Below, in pieces: positions 50,444 through 52,385 of a stretch of DNA of 52,385 nt. The stretch is from Plantago elongata (lineage: Eukaryota; Streptophyta; Magnoliopsida; Lamiales; Plantaginaceae). The notes under the pieces were generated by a model, which saw only the letters and a program-made list of their open reading frames with translations, was not told the DNA's origin and made no database searches. Every line of letters begins with the position of its first letter. Within the stretch, counting starts at the first letter, position 1. Where the stretch lies: positions 1-52,385 of the forward strand of contig JAYMSP010000429.1 in assembly GCA_036897095.1 (NCBI GenBank). Direction: 5' to 3'. The translations under genes were made by a program, and so were the position numbers.

Positions 50444-50956
50444 AGACCGTTCATTGTGGTCGAGATCGTGAAGTAGTCGTGGGCGATCAACTACTCCGCA
50501 ACCGCACCTGACGATCAATTTTGAACTGTAGCGACTGGTCGTGGACTTTTTTTTATTTTTTTTATTTTTTATAATAATATTAATATGAATATTGAAAATT
50601 TAGAGCAAAAAAGGACGTTTTTATTAAAAATACGAGTAGATTAGTGAAACAGTACAAAATACGAACGTATACGAACAAATGGTGAAAATTTAATGTATCA
50701 CTGATCTCGTTTTGTAGATCTCGTAAAAATATAAACGATGGTATAAATTTTATATTTTTTTAATTTAAAATGAACATATATATAAAAAAAGAAGAAAAAA
50801 GGGGGGTTGGAGCCACACGTGGGGCCAACCCCAAATGGTAACTCAATCGGTTGTTGGACAACCGATCGAGTGAACTTCGCCTCACAACCGTCAGACGACC
50901 GATCACAGTGAAAAAAAATTGGTCGTGGCGCCACGACCGCATCATAATGTGCGGTA
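50444..50956. mobile_element. candidate non-autonomous DNA transposon
   Basis: The left end TAAGACCGTTCATTGTGGTC and the right end read inward, TATACCGCACATTATGATGC, are similar; both continue into GGTCG. Subterminal parts on both sides are rich in CGACCG/GGTCGT words. A TAA at each edge may be a 3-bp PIF/Harbinger-type target duplication, but this is weak. Confidence 0.45.
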
Positions 50957-52385
50957 TAAGTCATCATATATGATGGTTTCAATGATTTGACTATAATAAG
51001 TATATATTTGGTAAATGTTAATAAGGTGACCGATTTGAAATGATCACACTACTGTGTTCTTTTTAAAAAATATAATAATGTAATAAAGTATGAGTCATTT
51101 TATCAGTTCGTTTTTTTTTAATTTCACTATCGATCTTAATTTGTAAAAACGGAATATGAGTACGCATGTGTGGCTTGCAATATCAATCTTTCATCATGTT
51201 GCAAGAGATGAACACTATGAGAAAAAGAAGAGGTTAAACAAGTGTATATAATCAAACCTAATATGTTCCTCAATAATTAGAATCTGCTGTGTGAGATAAT
51301 TATTGTGAGGAGTTTCCGAGAAATTAGTACTAATTAAGTAATTATTAAGGGAAACTCACTAGTCCTCGGTTAGAAAGAAACGCTGTAAGATGGCGACAAT
51401 TTTGAGTTCAAAAATATTTTGTCTGGATGAGCAAATGAAGACAAATGATTCAATCAAACCAAATTTTGTTTTATGTTAGTTTGAAATGAGGAGCTAATAA
51501 TCAAGTCAAAATGTCGTTGGTTAGATAAGCTTACACGAATTGTTCGATTGGATCGGGTTGACTGCGAAACACTTGCTGGATTTTCTAATCACATTAAACA
51601 GACAAACCAACTTGGGTTAAGGACCCAACTGAGATACGCTCTTACTGTTTGTATTAATTTATCTGCTTCTTTTTCTTGTTTGATTCTTAATTTCTTGGTC
51701 AATACTGTATTAAACAGTTTCGGAAACTTCAAAATATAGCCCTAATTATATATTTAATTTGTCCCTCTTTCCCATAATCCTCACATGCACTTGCGATACT
51801 CACATAGCTTATTCAAGTCAAGATTTGTATGTATCTATGAGACTATCACTAAGAAGTAATATGTTCATTTCTTACTTTATCTATGGTACAATTTTACGAT
51901 ACCGTTAGCATAGTCTTGTTTAGAAGTGAAGTCTGGATTACAAACCGTCTAAGGCGTATAAATCGGAAGAAGTAGAGTAACGATATAAACCACAGGATGT
52001 GCAATAAGGAAAACAAGAATTACATATATACACAGGTTTAAAAAGAAGTTTCAAAGAAAATTAGGTAAGGGGGAATTAAACTAGATTAGATACAAACCTC
52101 TTGTATTATATTACCAGTTTCTCAACTCAAAAATTTACATCATGAAGTTGTAAAGGGGGAACCACCAATGGCCAAACCGTGTCAGAACTTACAAGCAAAA
52201 CCTCTTTTCTACTCTTAAAAGAATCAAATTGGAGACCACTTTTCAAAACCAGTGATAAATGAGGTCCCAAAAAAATTAGAAGGAAAAAAAAAAAAAAAAA
52301 AGGGGAATACAGAGGGAGGATTTTTTTTTAAAAACACAGGTCATCTAATATCTCTACAAATGGTTATTTAAAATTTTATTTTTTT
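50957..52385. other. intergenic, no gene seen
   Basis: AT-rich, with a poly-A run at 52283-52301. The ORF at 51548-51739 has no recognisable features. Confidence 0.45.

Overview
The window is nuclear DNA from a flowering plant, most likely a eudicot. The genes have AT-rich GT-AG introns, plant-type gene families (IRON MAN peptides, LRR-XI receptor kinase, CDC48, plant-type SDR, F-box) and long AT-rich intergenic stretches full of small DNA transposons. The order is not certain. The GAACTGA and GGGTC satellite-like repeats remind me of Caryophyllales genomes, but that is only an impression.

Layout. At 1.7-4.4 kb there is a tandem duplication carrying two 41-codon genes whose products end in the IRON MAN (IMA/FEP) signature GDDDD..YDYAPAA. 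They are too short for ordinary gene calling and are the most interesting content of the window. At 6.2-9.5 kb (+) lies a ten-exon gene for an AGGF1-like protein with OCRE and G-patch domains. From 10 to 22 kb there are no intact host genes. This stretch holds Stowaway-type MITEs, a MULE-like element with a PB1-like ORF, a Pack-MULE-like element carrying an intronless fragment of an OCT7/NIAP-type transporter, a 1.15 kb foldback element, and a non-autonomous hAT-like element with GGGTC-rich ends. At 22.6-26.8 kb (+) is an eight-exon TIC32-like short-chain dehydrogenase/reductase whose model needs two GC-AG introns. From 27 to 34 kb there is gene-poor DNA with a second, inversely oriented copy of the hAT-like element and a clean 8-bp target duplication.

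At 34.6-38.2 kb (+) is a complete 1105-residue LRR receptor kinase of the RGI/SKM clade. At 40.8-45.1 kb (-) is a complete nine-exon CDC48 (809 residues). Next to it, head to head, is a frameshifted F-box gene remnant (45.7-46.5 kb). The last 6 kb hold duplicated intergenic blocks, further candidate transposons and two weak minus-strand ORFs.

The genes do not form an operon-like unit, as expected in a plant. Their roles are separate: iron-deficiency signalling (IMA), RNA processing (AGGF1-like), redox metabolism (SDR), peptide perception (RGI-like) and ubiquitin-dependent protein extraction (CDC48). All exon limits were read by eye from splice consensus and protein family fit; none has been tested with transcripts.
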